Positions 1-7,720 of a stretch of 54,676 nt of DNA are shown here, one piece after another. The translations under genes and the position numbers were made by a program. This DNA is from an uncultured Acidobacteriia bacterium (GTDB lineage Bacteria > Acidobacteriota > Terriglobia > Bryobacterales > Bryobacteraceae): assembly GCA_903923395.1 (NCBI GenBank), contig CAIXXM010000168.1:1-54676 (forward strand). Reading direction: 5' to 3'. Each line of letters begins with the position of its first letter. The first letter of the stretch is position 1. The notes below the pieces were generated by a model. It had not been told where the DNA came from. It did no database searches and was given only the letters and a program-made list of their open reading frames with translations.

Positions 1-486
1 CTCATCGAAGATCTTTTCTGAGGTAAGTGGTGCCTCGAGCGGACTCTCCCTCAGGAAGCCGAGATCAACCTCGCCGGAACGTACGGCATTTTCAATCGCG
101 CTGGTCGATAACTCCCGCAGCGTGAATTGCACTCCAGGAAATTGCTTCCGGTATCTGCGGATCACCGCGGGCAGGGCAGAGAGCATCACCGAAGGCGGCG
201 CACCCACCGTCAGCCGGCCTGCCTCGCCTCTGGCTGCGGCGCGGGTATCTTCCACGGCCTGCCCGGCAAGTTCCAGAATGCGCCTGGCTTGTTCCAGCAA
301 GACCATTCCCGCCGCGGTCAGCACTGTTTTCCGCCCGCGGATGAGCAGAGTGCAGCCGAGATCACTCTCCAGCTTCTGAATCTGCTGTGTCAAGGGCGGC
401 TGGGCGATGCCAACCCGTTCCGCTGCGCGTCCGAAATGCAGTTCCTCGGCCACGGCGGTAAAGTATCTAAGCTGCCTGAGATCCAT
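1..486 (-). CDS. LysR-family transcriptional regulator, partial (C-terminus beyond left edge)
   Basis: The first 162 residues of a LysR-type regulator are visible; the frame is still open at base 1. It begins MDLRQLRYFTAVAEELHFGR, the usual LysR winged helix-turn-helix opening (residues 1-60, with AAERVGIAQPPLTQQIQKLE as the recognition region). The start of the effector domain follows (RLTVGAPPSVMLSALPAVIR, from about residue 91). The ATG at 486 fits the family start. It is divergent from the aminotransferase at 557, and LysR proteins commonly control the divergent gene, so that gene is the likely target. The effector is unknown because most of the ligand domain is missing. Confidence 0.93.
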   Translation of the reverse strand, partial: MDLRQLRYFTAVAEELHFGRAAERVGIAQPPLTQQIQKLESDLGCTLLIRGRKTVLTAAGMVLLEQARRILELAGQAVEDTRAAARGEAGRLTVGAPPSVMLSALPAVIRRYRKQFPGVQFTLRELSTSAIENAVRSGEVDLGFLRESPLEAPLTSEKIFDE

Positions 487-495
487 ATTAAAATC

Positions 496-513
496 ATATC
501 GAAAGAGCGACAT
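496..513. promoter_or_regulatory. Candidate LysR operator between divergent genes
   Basis: An imperfect palindrome, ATATCG-N6-CGACAT (5 of 6 positions match), lies 10 nt before the lysR start and 44 nt before the aminotransferase start. Size and position suit a LysR-type box in a divergent promoter. It rests on symmetry alone and no promoter hexamers were clear. Confidence 0.35.
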
Positions 514-556
514 TTGCCTATTGGACATATGAAACGCAGAGCCCTACGCTGGACTC

Positions 557-1732
557 ATGAAGCAGGGATACTTACTCGGCAACTATGAACGCAGCCCACT
601 GACCATCGAGTCCGGCAGCGGCTGTTCCATCTTCGATATGCATGGCAAGCGCTATCTGGATATGATCACCGGCATCGGCGTAAATGCCTTTGGTTACTGC
701 CATCCACGCCTGACCAGTGTCATCACGGAACAGGCGCAACGCTGTGTGCATACCTCGAATATCGTTTCGCACCGCCATCAGGAAAGCCTGGCTGAGAAAC
801 TGTGCCGCCTGAGCGGGCTGGACCGCGCCTTCTTCAGCAACAGCGGCACGGAGGCGATGGAAGCGGCTTTGAAGGCGGTGCGCGCGCGTTCCACCCCGGG
901 CAAGAGCAGGATTGTAGCGCTGCAACGTTCGTTTCATGGCAGAACGCTCGGGTCACTGGCACTTACCGGACAGCCGGAACTGCGCCAGCGCTTTGTCTTT
1001 TCAGGTGCGGAAGTCACTTTCATTCCGCCGAACTGGCTGGCAGCACTGCGCGATGCGGTCGCGGAAGATACGGCAGCCGTGGTTCTGGAGCCCGTGCTCG
1101 GTGAGGGCGGGATATATCCGCTCGATGCGAGTTATCTGCAGCAAGCCCGCGCCTTGACGAACACTTATAGCGCTTATCTGGTTGCCGATGAAGTGCAATG
1201 CGGGTTGGGCCGCACGGGAAAGCCGTTCGCTTATCAATGGTGCGGCGTGCAGCCCGATATCGTAGTTACGGCGAAGCCTCTGGCTGCCGGTCTGCCTCTC
1301 GGAGCCACGCTGTTCACGGAAGATGCGGCGCAATGGCTGCCGCCGCATTCCCATGGCAGCACATTCGGCGGTGGTCCGCTGGCATGCCGGGTCGCGATCG
1401 AAGTGCTCGATATGATGGAGGCAGCGCTGCCTCATATCCAGGAGATGAGCACTTACTTCCGCCATCTGCTGGACGCGCTGTGTCTTAAGCACGGAGTCAT
1501 TACTGAGATCCGTTCCAAAGGCTTGATGTTCGGCCTTCAACTCGACCAGCCTGGACGCCCTTATGTGGAGGCCGCTTTGCGTCACGGACTGCTCATCAAT
1601 TGCACGCAGGGGAGTGTTTTGCGCTTGCTTCCGCCCTACATCGCAGGGCCTGCGGAGTTTGCACAGACCGCGCAGATTTTGGATGCGGTGTTCACGGAAT
1701 CAAGCGCTGCAAGTAGCCGGGTTCACGGTTGA
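557..1732 (+). CDS. Class III PLP-dependent aminotransferase (acetylornithine aminotransferase-like)
   Basis: A 391-aa fold-type I aminotransferase of the ArgD/GabT class, probably transferring an amino group from acetylornithine, succinyl-DAP or a related omega-amine to 2-oxoglutarate. Visible motifs are the PLP phosphate-binding GTEAMEAALKAVRAR, SFHGRT, EPVLGEGG, the PLP-ring aspartate in DEVQCGLGRTG, the Schiff-base lysine in VVTAKPLAAGLPLGA, and HGSTFGGGPLAC. Length matches ArgD (about 390-400 aa). No other arg genes are nearby and the gene is divergent from a LysR regulator, so the true substrate could be another omega-amine. Its last 41 nt overlap the convergent Thg1-like gene. Confidence 0.88.
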   Translation: MKQGYLLGNYERSPLTIESGSGCSIFDMHGKRYLDMITGIGVNAFGYCHPRLTSVITEQAQRCVHTSNIVSHRHQESLAEKLCRLSGLDRAFFSNSGTEAMEAALKAVRARSTPGKSRIVALQRSFHGRTLGSLALTGQPELRQRFVFSGAEVTFIPPNWLAALRDAVAEDTAAVVLEPVLGEGGIYPLDASYLQQARALTNTYSAYLVADEVQCGLGRTGKPFAYQWCGVQPDIVVTAKPLAAGLPLGATLFTEDAAQWLPPHSHGSTFGGGPLACRVAIEVLDMMEAALPHIQEMSTYFRHLLDALCLKHGVITEIRSKGLMFGLQLDQPGRPYVEAALRHGLLINCTQGSVLRLLPPYIAGPAEFAQTAQILDAVFTESSAASSRVHG

Positions 1733-2378
1733 AGATGGGAATCTCCTGATCCACACGCCAGCCCTGCTCATCACGGAGCACCACGCGGCCCCGTTTGAAA
1801 TCGGCTGGCTCTTTAGCCCAGTTCAGGCCTTTGGCATGTAACAGATCATGCTTCTCCTGCATAGACTTTCCTTCCAGTTCGGAATGCGGATAGTGGGCCG
1901 ATGCGAGCATGTTCAGACTGTTGCCGGAGGCATCCAGTTGGCGCCACAGGAAGTAACGCTCCACCTCTGTTCTCTGCGAAATCACCATCACGCGGCTGTC
2001 AAAGGCCGCGATCTTCTTACTCTCAAAGTGCTTCGCGAAAACTGCTGCAAAGATACTGGCGGAAACGGACACGATCTTCTGTAAATTCCCGTCGAACCAC
2101 AGCACGGAGTCTTCGGCTTCAAAGTCCGTCAGCAGGAAGGAATATTCGTCGCTTTGCCCATAGGCAAAACGGCAGCCAATCATCTCCTGCGCCAGATGCA
2201 GGGCGGCTTGATCCAAAGCGTCAGCCAAACGCCGTGAATAGGGTCGCTCCAGTCCCTTGGTGAACTGGTGGAAGCCGCGTCCATCAATGCGGATCACGGT
2301 GTAAGTCCGCCGTGGCAGCGTGATGCGCAGTGCATCTTCGTAGTCCCGTTTGATTCTGCGCCCCAGTTCGTCTTTCAT
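1692..2378 (-). CDS. Thg1-like 3'-5' RNA polymerase (tRNAHis guanylyltransferase family)
   Basis: This 228-aa protein matches the Thg1 superfamily, which adds nucleotides to RNA 5' ends in the 3'-to-5' direction. The metal-binding motif RIDGRGFHQFT (D32) and the second motif YGQSDEYSFLL (D77, E78) are intact, followed by AFDSRV and the helix around SLNMLASAHYP. Eukaryotic Thg1 makes the G-1 of tRNAHis. Bacterial members (TLPs) lack that strict role in known cases and repair 5'-truncated tRNAs. Bacteria normally encode G-1 in the tRNAHis gene, so repair is the likelier role here. It converges on the aminotransferase (41-nt overlap) and is divergent from a PIN-domain gene only 30 nt away. Confidence 0.85.
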   Translation of the reverse strand: MKDELGRRIKRDYEDALRITLPRRTYTVIRIDGRGFHQFTKGLERPYSRRLADALDQAALHLAQEMIGCRFAYGQSDEYSFLLTDFEAEDSVLWFDGNLQKIVSVSASIFAAVFAKHFESKKIAAFDSRVMVISQRTEVERYFLWRQLDASGNSLNMLASAHYPHSELEGKSMQEKHDLLHAKGLNWAKEPADFKRGRVVLRDEQGWRVDQEIPIFNREPGYLQRLIP

Positions 2379-2408
2379 TGACTGTCATTGTGGCAAACTC
2401 AACACAAC

Positions 2409-2825
2409 ATGCGCGTCGTGCTCGATACCAACATTCTGATCAGCGCCTGCTGGAGCCCCGGCGGACTGGAAGCACGCGCGCTGACGCTGGCACTTTCCGG
2501 CAGCGTCAAGGCTTGCGTGTCCCCGGCAGTGCTGGCAGAGTACCGGGACGTTCTCACCCGTCCCAAGTTCCGGTCAAAACAGGAAAGGATTGCCGGGGTT
2601 TTGCAGGCACTTGCTGCCGGGGCTCTGCATGTCGTGCCGGCAGAGGCCATCTCGCTCGCAGTGGATGAGGACGACAACCGGTTCCTGGAGTGCGCGGTGG
2701 CCGCTGACGCCCTATTTTTGATCACGGGAAATCTGCGCGACTACCCGGCGGCCTGCGGCACTGTGCGGATCGTGAACGCACGGGAGTTTCTAAATCACCT
2801 GGGTGACACCACCGTTGCGGGGTGA
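2409..2825 (+). CDS. PIN-domain nuclease, putative toxin of COG1569 type
   Basis: A 138-aa PIN-fold RNase-like protein. It opens MRVVLDTNILISACWSPGG, with the first acidic active-site residue D6. LAEYRDVLTRPKF supplies the conserved Glu, and DEDDNRFLECAVAADALFLITGNLRDY carries the C-terminal acidic cluster. This is the usual pattern of the 'toxin component, PIN family'. The ATG at 2409 is preferred; an in-frame TTG at 2388 would add seven unlikely residues. No antitoxin-like ORF flanks it: upstream is the divergent Thg1-like gene and downstream a receiver protein. It may be an orphan toxin or a housekeeping RNase. Confidence 0.82.
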   Translation: MRVVLDTNILISACWSPGGLEARALTLALSGSVKACVSPAVLAEYRDVLTRPKFRSKQERIAGVLQALAAGALHVVPAEAISLAVDEDDNRFLECAVAADALFLITGNLRDYPAACGTVRIVNAREFLNHLGDTTVAG

Positions 2826-2856
2826 CACTGGCAGGGGGATGTGGTACTGTCCCTTA

Positions 2857-2918
2857 GGTCTCCATTTCCGAGCGCGGTCTCCAGAACTGGAGCTACCTCC
2901 CGCCTCTCTTTTGAGACC
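2857..2918. promoter_or_regulatory. Repeated GGTCTCCA motifs upstream of receiver gene
   Basis: GGTCTCCA occurs at 2857-2864 and 2876-2883, 19 bp apart, and TGAGACC, the inverse of GGTCTCA, lies at 2912-2918. The second copy is part of a CTCCAG-AA-CTGGAG palindrome (2879-2892). Regular spacing just before the gene at 2940 suggests an operator or a structured leader; neither is proven. Confidence 0.3.
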
Positions 2919-2939
2919 AGATAGGCAGTCCTTCGTTTT

Positions 2940-3329
2940 ATGAAAAAAATACTTTTAGTGGACGACGATCCGCTTGTGATGAACTTTGTATCATCGCTGC
3001 TTTCGGACGCTGGCTATAAGGTTCTCTGCGCTCCGAACGGGGAGGAGGCAATCCGGATTTCCAAATATGAAACGGGTGAAATCGACTTGCTGCTCTCTGA
3101 TTTGGAGATGCCCGGCATATCGGGCATTGAACTTGCCACCTGCTTGTGTCTCGAACGCCCGGCGTTGAGAGTTTTACTGATGTCCGGTTTCAACGGCGGC
3201 ATGTTGGTGTTGAACGAAGGCTGGCACTTCCTGGCCAAGCCGTTCGTGCAGTCACAGTTGAAGGCCCTGATTCTCAATATTCTGGGCGACGCACCGAACT
3301 TCAACGCGCTTGTCAAAACCAAAATCTAG
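2940..3329 (+). CDS. Single-domain response regulator (receiver only)
   Basis: A 129-aa CheY-like receiver with no output domain. The acidic pocket D8/D9/D10 (ILLVDDD), the phospho-acceptor D54 (LLLSDLEMPG), the switch Ser82 (MSG) and the conserved K100 (LAKPF) are all present, so phosphorylation should work. The GFNGG segment following the switch Ser is typical of receivers usually found joined to hybrid kinases. No histidine kinase is nearby, so its partner is encoded elsewhere. A 114-nt upstream gap with repeated GGTCTCCA motifs suggests its own promoter. Confidence 0.93.
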   Translation: MKKILLVDDDPLVMNFVSSLLSDAGYKVLCAPNGEEAIRISKYETGEIDLLLSDLEMPGISGIELATCLCLERPALRVLLMSGFNGGMLVLNEGWHFLAKPFVQSQLKALILNILGDAPNFNALVKTKI

Positions 3330-3382
3330 GGGTCTTATGACCTCAACGAAACCTTTTCCCCGCCCGGTGCGACAATCAGGGT

Positions 3383-4510
3383 ATGCAGGTAAAGCTTTTC
3401 CGGGCAGGGATATTGCTGTGTCTGGCGGCCGCGTCCGCCTTTGCGCAGTCCGCGATGACGGTCTCGCAGGTCAAGGATTTCGTCCATACGGCCATTCAAG
3501 ATATCCGCGCCAAGCGCGCGACTGATGCGGAAGTTGCCAAACTGCTCATGACCTTCAAGATGAAGCAGAAGCTTGAAGCAGGCACCGTGGAAGACCTGCA
3601 GAGCGAAGGTGCCGGACCCAAAACCGTCCTGGCGCTGAAGCATCTCATGGAGATTTCCGCCAGTCTGACGCCTCCGGCTCCGCCCGCTGTGGCACCGCCG
3701 AAGCCGACCTACGCGGATACGCATCCGCCACCGCCTTACGAAGAACAATACGCCATTCTCAATGAGGCCCGCGAGATGGCAATCAACTATACGAAGAGCC
3801 TGCCGAACTTCGTCTGTCTTCAGACCACGCGCCGCTATACGGACCGCCATTTCAAGGCTGGACAGGATCCGCTCTGGTCCCTCGGTGACACGCTGAAGGC
3901 GAAGGTCGGCTACTTCAATGGCAAGGAAGACTACCAGCTTCTCGGCATCAATGATGATTCGGTGGTCAATAAGAATTACAACTCGGTGGGCGGGTCGATT
4001 TCCACCGGTGAATTCGGCAGCATGCTGAAGGAAATCTTCGACCCGAATACCCACACCGAGTTTCACTGGCTTCGCTGGGGTACCTTGAATGGCAAGCGCT
4101 ATCATGTCTACCAGTACAAAGTGGAGCAGGAAAACTCCCGCTGGTCAGTGGACTATCAGCATACCGATCAAGTCACCCCGGCTTACACCGGACTGGCTTA
4201 TCTTGACGTGCAATCTCATCTGGTCATGCGGATTACGCTCGATGCGCTGATGCCGCCGAACTTCCCGATCCAGGACGTGCATTCGCTGCTCGATTACGGC
4301 TATGCAGATATTGCCGGACAGCCGGCCCTGGTCCCGGTCCGCTCCGAAGTCAAAATGCGGCACGACCTGGTGGCGACGAAGAACGAAATCGATTTCAGGG
4401 GTTACCGCAAGTACTCCGCGGATACCACCATCCGCTTCGATGATGTGGATGATACTCCTGCGGAAACTGCGAAAGAGAAACCTGCGGCCCCGGTGACGAA
4501 GAAACCCTAA
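3383..4510 (+). CDS. Secreted protein of unknown function
   Basis: A 375-aa protein with a Sec signal peptide (MQVKLFRAGILLCLAAASAFAQ, cleavage near residue 22). A helical segment (residues 25-95, TVSQVKDFVHTAIQDIRAKR then LQSEGAGPKTVLALKHL) is followed by a Pro-rich linker (APPAVAPPKPTYADTHPPPP). A larger domain of about 240 residues beginning YAILNEAREMAINYTKSLPN resembles acidobacterial secreted proteins with no assigned role. No catalytic motif was recognised. It probably acts in the periplasm or outside the cell. Its final 4 nt overlap the end of the convergent membrane protein gene. Confidence 0.75.
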   Translation: MQVKLFRAGILLCLAAASAFAQSAMTVSQVKDFVHTAIQDIRAKRATDAEVAKLLMTFKMKQKLEAGTVEDLQSEGAGPKTVLALKHLMEISASLTPPAPPAVAPPKPTYADTHPPPPYEEQYAILNEAREMAINYTKSLPNFVCLQTTRRYTDRHFKAGQDPLWSLGDTLKAKVGYFNGKEDYQLLGINDDSVVNKNYNSVGGSISTGEFGSMLKEIFDPNTHTEFHWLRWGTLNGKRYHVYQYKVEQENSRWSVDYQHTDQVTPAYTGLAYLDVQSHLVMRITLDALMPPNFPIQDVHSLLDYGYADIAGQPALVPVRSEVKMRHDLVATKNEIDFRGYRKYSADTTIRFDDVDDTPAETAKEKPAAPVTKKP

Positions 4511-6090
4511 TCGAGAGGGCGCAGCCGCGGCGGACGGGCATCGGGCTCAAGCAGCCAGGCCTTGCGATCCGGATAATAATTCCGCAGCGAAGTATTTTCC
4601 CCGCCCAGGTCGCGGGCCCAGATTACTTTCTGCCTGTCAATGTCTGCGGAGTTATGGACCCATTCGCGGAAGGTATGCATCGGGAAGTAGCGGACGAAGA
4701 CTAACTGCTTACCCGGTTGCGCTTCCATCTCTTTGCGAACAGCAATACGGCTTTCCGGGTCTCCCATGTTGATCACGTGCCAGGTGGCGAAGGGTTTCAG
4801 TGCATCCAGTGCTGGCGTGGAGGCAAAGAGCAGCGCTCCGAACCAGAACAGGAAATGCGCCATGGTCAGATGTGATACCCAGAGCGCTCCCTGCGCCGAC
4901 CAGTGATACATATTCTCCAAACCTCGCACTGCCAGGAGGACAAACAGGCAAGTTACCGCCGCGATGTACTGCGGATAGAAGTACGGGTAGAAGTTACTTC
5001 CCAGAATGAATAAGCCAATCGTCCCGAACGCCCAGAAATACCGTGGCTTGCGGAGAGAAGGTAGAAAGAACGGGATCGCGAGATACACCGGCGCGAGGAA
5101 GTAAAAGCGCAGATACCGGAAGCGGTAAGCCAGCCGCTGGAAGTAGAATGACGGCGATTCCTCCGTTGGATGCCGCTGTTTCTGGATCTCCACTGCCAGT
5201 TCCTGTTCGCGCGTCAGTTCCCGCTTGGGTTCCGGTGGCGTGAAGAAAGTAAATGTGGAAGGGACCCCGTATTGTTCCTGACTAAGTTGGAGCGGCAGCT
5301 TGGTCCACTGGCCCGTGACTGCGTGATTCTGGAAGAGAATCAAAACCAGGGCCGCGCCCACCGGCCCAACGGCGAACCAAGGTTTGCAGCGGCTGGCCGC
5401 GAGATAAATGCCCGCACTGGCGAACAGAAAGATCGACTCATAGGGCCGCGTGATTAGGTGCAATGCCAAACCCGCGCCGAGGATTAGTGCGTTCTTCCGG
5501 GAGGGATTCGTCTTGCAGCGGGGCAAGGCCCCAAAGACCAGACACCCCGCGAATGCAGCTACATTGCCGCCCCAGAAACTGTTCATCCATTCACAAAGCG
5601 GGCCGAACTGGATACCCGTGAGCACTCCGCCGAGCAGCGCCCAGCGGGCAGCCACCCAGCCGCGCAGCATCCAGTAACATCCGGCGGCAAGCAGGCCCGA
5701 TGAGATCGCCACTCCACCCCAGAAGGTTCCGGTCAATAACTTGCCCAGTGCCAGTATGATGCCCTGGCCCAGTGGGAACATCGCCGCATAAGCTGGTTCC
5801 TGCAACGTGAAGAAGGTTTCAAAGAAGCGGTGCATGGGATGCACGGGGTTCGCCAGGCGCAAGTGCAGCAACGTGTCTGCGGAGAGTAACTGCGCGAAGT
5901 CATCGGAGACTGCCGGACTGGGCACCGGGTAGCGCACCAGTAACACCAGCCGCAGGATCACCGGCAGCGTGAAAATCAGGGCACCTGCCATTCGGGGCCT
6001 CTCCGCCAGCGATGCGATACGGCTTCGCTGCAATAGCCAGAGCGCCAGCAGAATGGCCGCGAAAGTAAGTTCGACAGAAACCGGGATCAC
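4507..6090 (-). CDS. Polytopic membrane protein, possible glycosyltransferase of GT-C type
   Basis: A 527-aa protein with about ten hydrophobic segments, starting at residues 1-20 (VELTFAAILLALWLLQ). An extracytoplasmic loop with acidic residues (SPAVSDDFAQLLSADTLLHL) lies near residues 60-80, and a soluble C-terminus follows (about 440-527, with FVRYFPMHTFREWVHNSADI). The D-D loop after the first membrane helices recalls GT39/ArnT-like enzymes that use polyprenyl-phosphate sugars, but no family motif is decisive. The start is GTG at 6090, overlapping the stop of the upstream small membrane protein by GTGA, so the two are probably translated together. Confidence 0.7.
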   Translation of the reverse strand: MIPVSVELTFAAILLALWLLQRSRIASLAERPRMAGALIFTLPVILRLVLLVRYPVPSPAVSDDFAQLLSADTLLHLRLANPVHPMHRFFETFFTLQEPAYAAMFPLGQGIILALGKLLTGTFWGGVAISSGLLAAGCYWMLRGWVAARWALLGGVLTGIQFGPLCEWMNSFWGGNVAAFAGCLVFGALPRCKTNPSRKNALILGAGLALHLITRPYESIFLFASAGIYLAASRCKPWFAVGPVGAALVLILFQNHAVTGQWTKLPLQLSQEQYGVPSTFTFFTPPEPKRELTREQELAVEIQKQRHPTEESPSFYFQRLAYRFRYLRFYFLAPVYLAIPFFLPSLRKPRYFWAFGTIGLFILGSNFYPYFYPQYIAAVTCLFVLLAVRGLENMYHWSAQGALWVSHLTMAHFLFWFGALLFASTPALDALKPFATWHVINMGDPESRIAVRKEMEAQPGKQLVFVRYFPMHTFREWVHNSADIDRQKVIWARDLGGENTSLRNYYPDRKAWLLEPDARPPRLRPLD

Positions 6091-6461
6091 TTGACATCCT
6101 CAAACGGACTAACTTGTTTCTTCTTCGGTGCTGCAGTTTCCGGCGTTACCGGGGGCGGCGGCAACACACCTTCCGGACGGAAGACCTGCGGACTCGGTGG
6201 TGCCATCGGCCGCTCAATCCGGTTCGGCGCCTTCCGCAGCGGCCGCAGATTTGGCACCGCCGCCGCAACGAGAAAATGGCATACGATCATCGCGGCAGCC
6301 ACCTGCAGGATGCCCTCGCTCTGACGCAGCCGCAAGGGCAGGTACCTGCTGCCCCACACGGCACCAAGCAGCACAAATGCCAGCAAGAGTTCGACGAAAT
6401 CCTGAAAGCCGAAGCCCACAGGATTCTCCATTGGAAAGAACGAACGAAAAAGAGGGATCAT
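6087..6461 (-). CDS. Small membrane protein with proline-rich tail, unknown function
   Basis: A 124-aa protein from ATG 6461 (MIPLFRSFFPMENPVGF); the ATG at 6431 is an alternative start, and the frame runs further upstream to 6614 with unlikely composition. Two hydrophobic stretches (FVELLLAFVLLGAVWGSRYL and GILQVAAAMIVCHFLVAAAV) are followed by a Pro-rich cytoplasmic or periplasmic tail ending SPFEDVK. It precedes and overlaps the 527-aa membrane protein and may help anchor or assemble it. No homologous family was recognised. It is divergent from the thioredoxin-domain gene at 6517. Confidence 0.6.
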   Translation of the reverse strand: MIPLFRSFFPMENPVGFGFQDFVELLLAFVLLGAVWGSRYLPLRLRQSEGILQVAAAMIVCHFLVAAAVPNLRPLRKAPNRIERPMAPPSPQVFRPEGVLPPPPVTPETAAPKKKQVSPFEDVK

Positions 6462-6516
6462 GGAGGGTGACGTTTCCGTATTAGCGTACGACGTTCCCAT
6501 GCCTGATGGAGGATTC

Positions 6517-7689
6517 ATGCGTTTCTTTCCCGCCCTGCTCGCTGCCGCCTGTGTTCTGTCCGCGCAGATCGACCCTGCTGCCGAGGCTCTGCTGAAGAAG
6601 TCCGCGGACTTCACCCGCTCCGCCGGTTCTTACTCCATGGAGATGACCATGACAGTGGAAACCTCGGGTCCTCTAAAGAATTCCCTGGAAATGCCGATGA
6701 GTGTGAAGTGGAGCAAGCCGGACAAGATGTTTGTGGAATCGAAGAGTCCGGTTGGGACGATGACCATCGTGTCGGACGGCAAGGCCAGCTATATCTACAT
6801 GGGCGGCGCGAACCAATACCTGCGGCGCGAGGCGGCGTTTTCTCCTGCCATGATCCTGCAGATGTCGGGAATGCCCGGGAATTTGACTTCGTCTCTGATG
6901 CAGAAATCGGTCCAGATCGTCCGCGAAGAGGTTGTTGCGCTGGAGGGCAGGGAAACGCCCTGTTTCGTGGTGGAAAGCGAGTATGCGGGCGTGACGGAAC
7001 TAAACGGCATGAAGGTCCGGCAGGGCAAGACGACCATGTGGCTGGCGAAAGATACCGGCAACATGCTGCGGATGGAATCCTCTTCCATGATGGAATCGCC
7101 GGTCTTCCCGAAACCAGTCGAAACCCGTATCCGGCTGGATGTGAACAAGATGCGGCTCGGGGAAACGTTTTCCCCGAAGGACTTCACGTTTACGCCACCG
7201 CCCGGTGCCAGGGAAATTCAACAGATGGCGGGCTTCACCCTGGCCAACGTCAGGCCGGAGTTGATTGGAAAGCCACTGCCGCCGCTTCAACTGACTTCAT
7301 TGGACGGCAAGCCCTTCGATATCGCCCAGTTCAAGGGGAAGACCGTCTTGCTTAACTTCTGGGCCACATGGTGTGGTCCCTGCCGTGCGGAAATTCCGGA
7401 TTTGAAGAAGCTCCACACCGAATGGCGGGATTCGGACATTGTGCTGATTGGCGTGGATGTGGACGAAGATGCCTCGACCGTCGAAGGGGCGATCAACGAT
7501 CTCAAGATCAACTATCCCGTCGTGCTTGCGAAGATCGCGGAGAACAAGGAGATCGGTGTTCATGCCTACCCGACGCAGGTTGTTGTGGATCCGAACGGCA
7601 ACATCCTGAAGTATGAGGTGGGCAAGCGGAGTGCGGAGCAATTCGAGGCGCTGGTGGGCTTCAAAAAAGCAACTGCAGAAATCCGTTGA
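6517..7689 (+). CDS. Secreted LolA-like/DUF2092-type domain fused to TlpA-like thioredoxin
   Basis: A 390-aa exported protein. GGAGG at 6508-6512 fixes the start at 6517, giving signal peptide MRFFPALLAAACVLSAQ. Residues 25-235 resemble lipoprotein-carrier/DUF2092-like beta folds (ETSGPLKNSLEMPMSVKWSK, GTMTIVSDGKASYIYMGGAN). Residues 245-390 are a TlpA/ResA-type thioredoxin domain with active site WATWCGPC (C286, C289) and a cis-Pro loop in VHAYPTQVVVDP. It should act in the periplasm as a thiol-disulfide oxidoreductase, perhaps acting on a ligand or client bound by the first domain. That link is inferred. It stands alone, divergent from the small membrane protein. Confidence 0.85.
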   Translation: MRFFPALLAAACVLSAQIDPAAEALLKKSADFTRSAGSYSMEMTMTVETSGPLKNSLEMPMSVKWSKPDKMFVESKSPVGTMTIVSDGKASYIYMGGANQYLRREAAFSPAMILQMSGMPGNLTSSLMQKSVQIVREEVVALEGRETPCFVVESEYAGVTELNGMKVRQGKTTMWLAKDTGNMLRMESSSMMESPVFPKPVETRIRLDVNKMRLGETFSPKDFTFTPPPGAREIQQMAGFTLANVRPELIGKPLPPLQLTSLDGKPFDIAQFKGKTVLLNFWATWCGPCRAEIPDLKKLHTEWRDSDIVLIGVDVDEDASTVEGAINDLKINYPVVLAKIAENKEIGVHAYPTQVVVDPNGNILKYEVGKRSAEQFEALVGFKKATAEIR

Positions 7690-7720
7690 CAAATGGCGAA
7701 GAAAAGGCGAATATTGAGGT

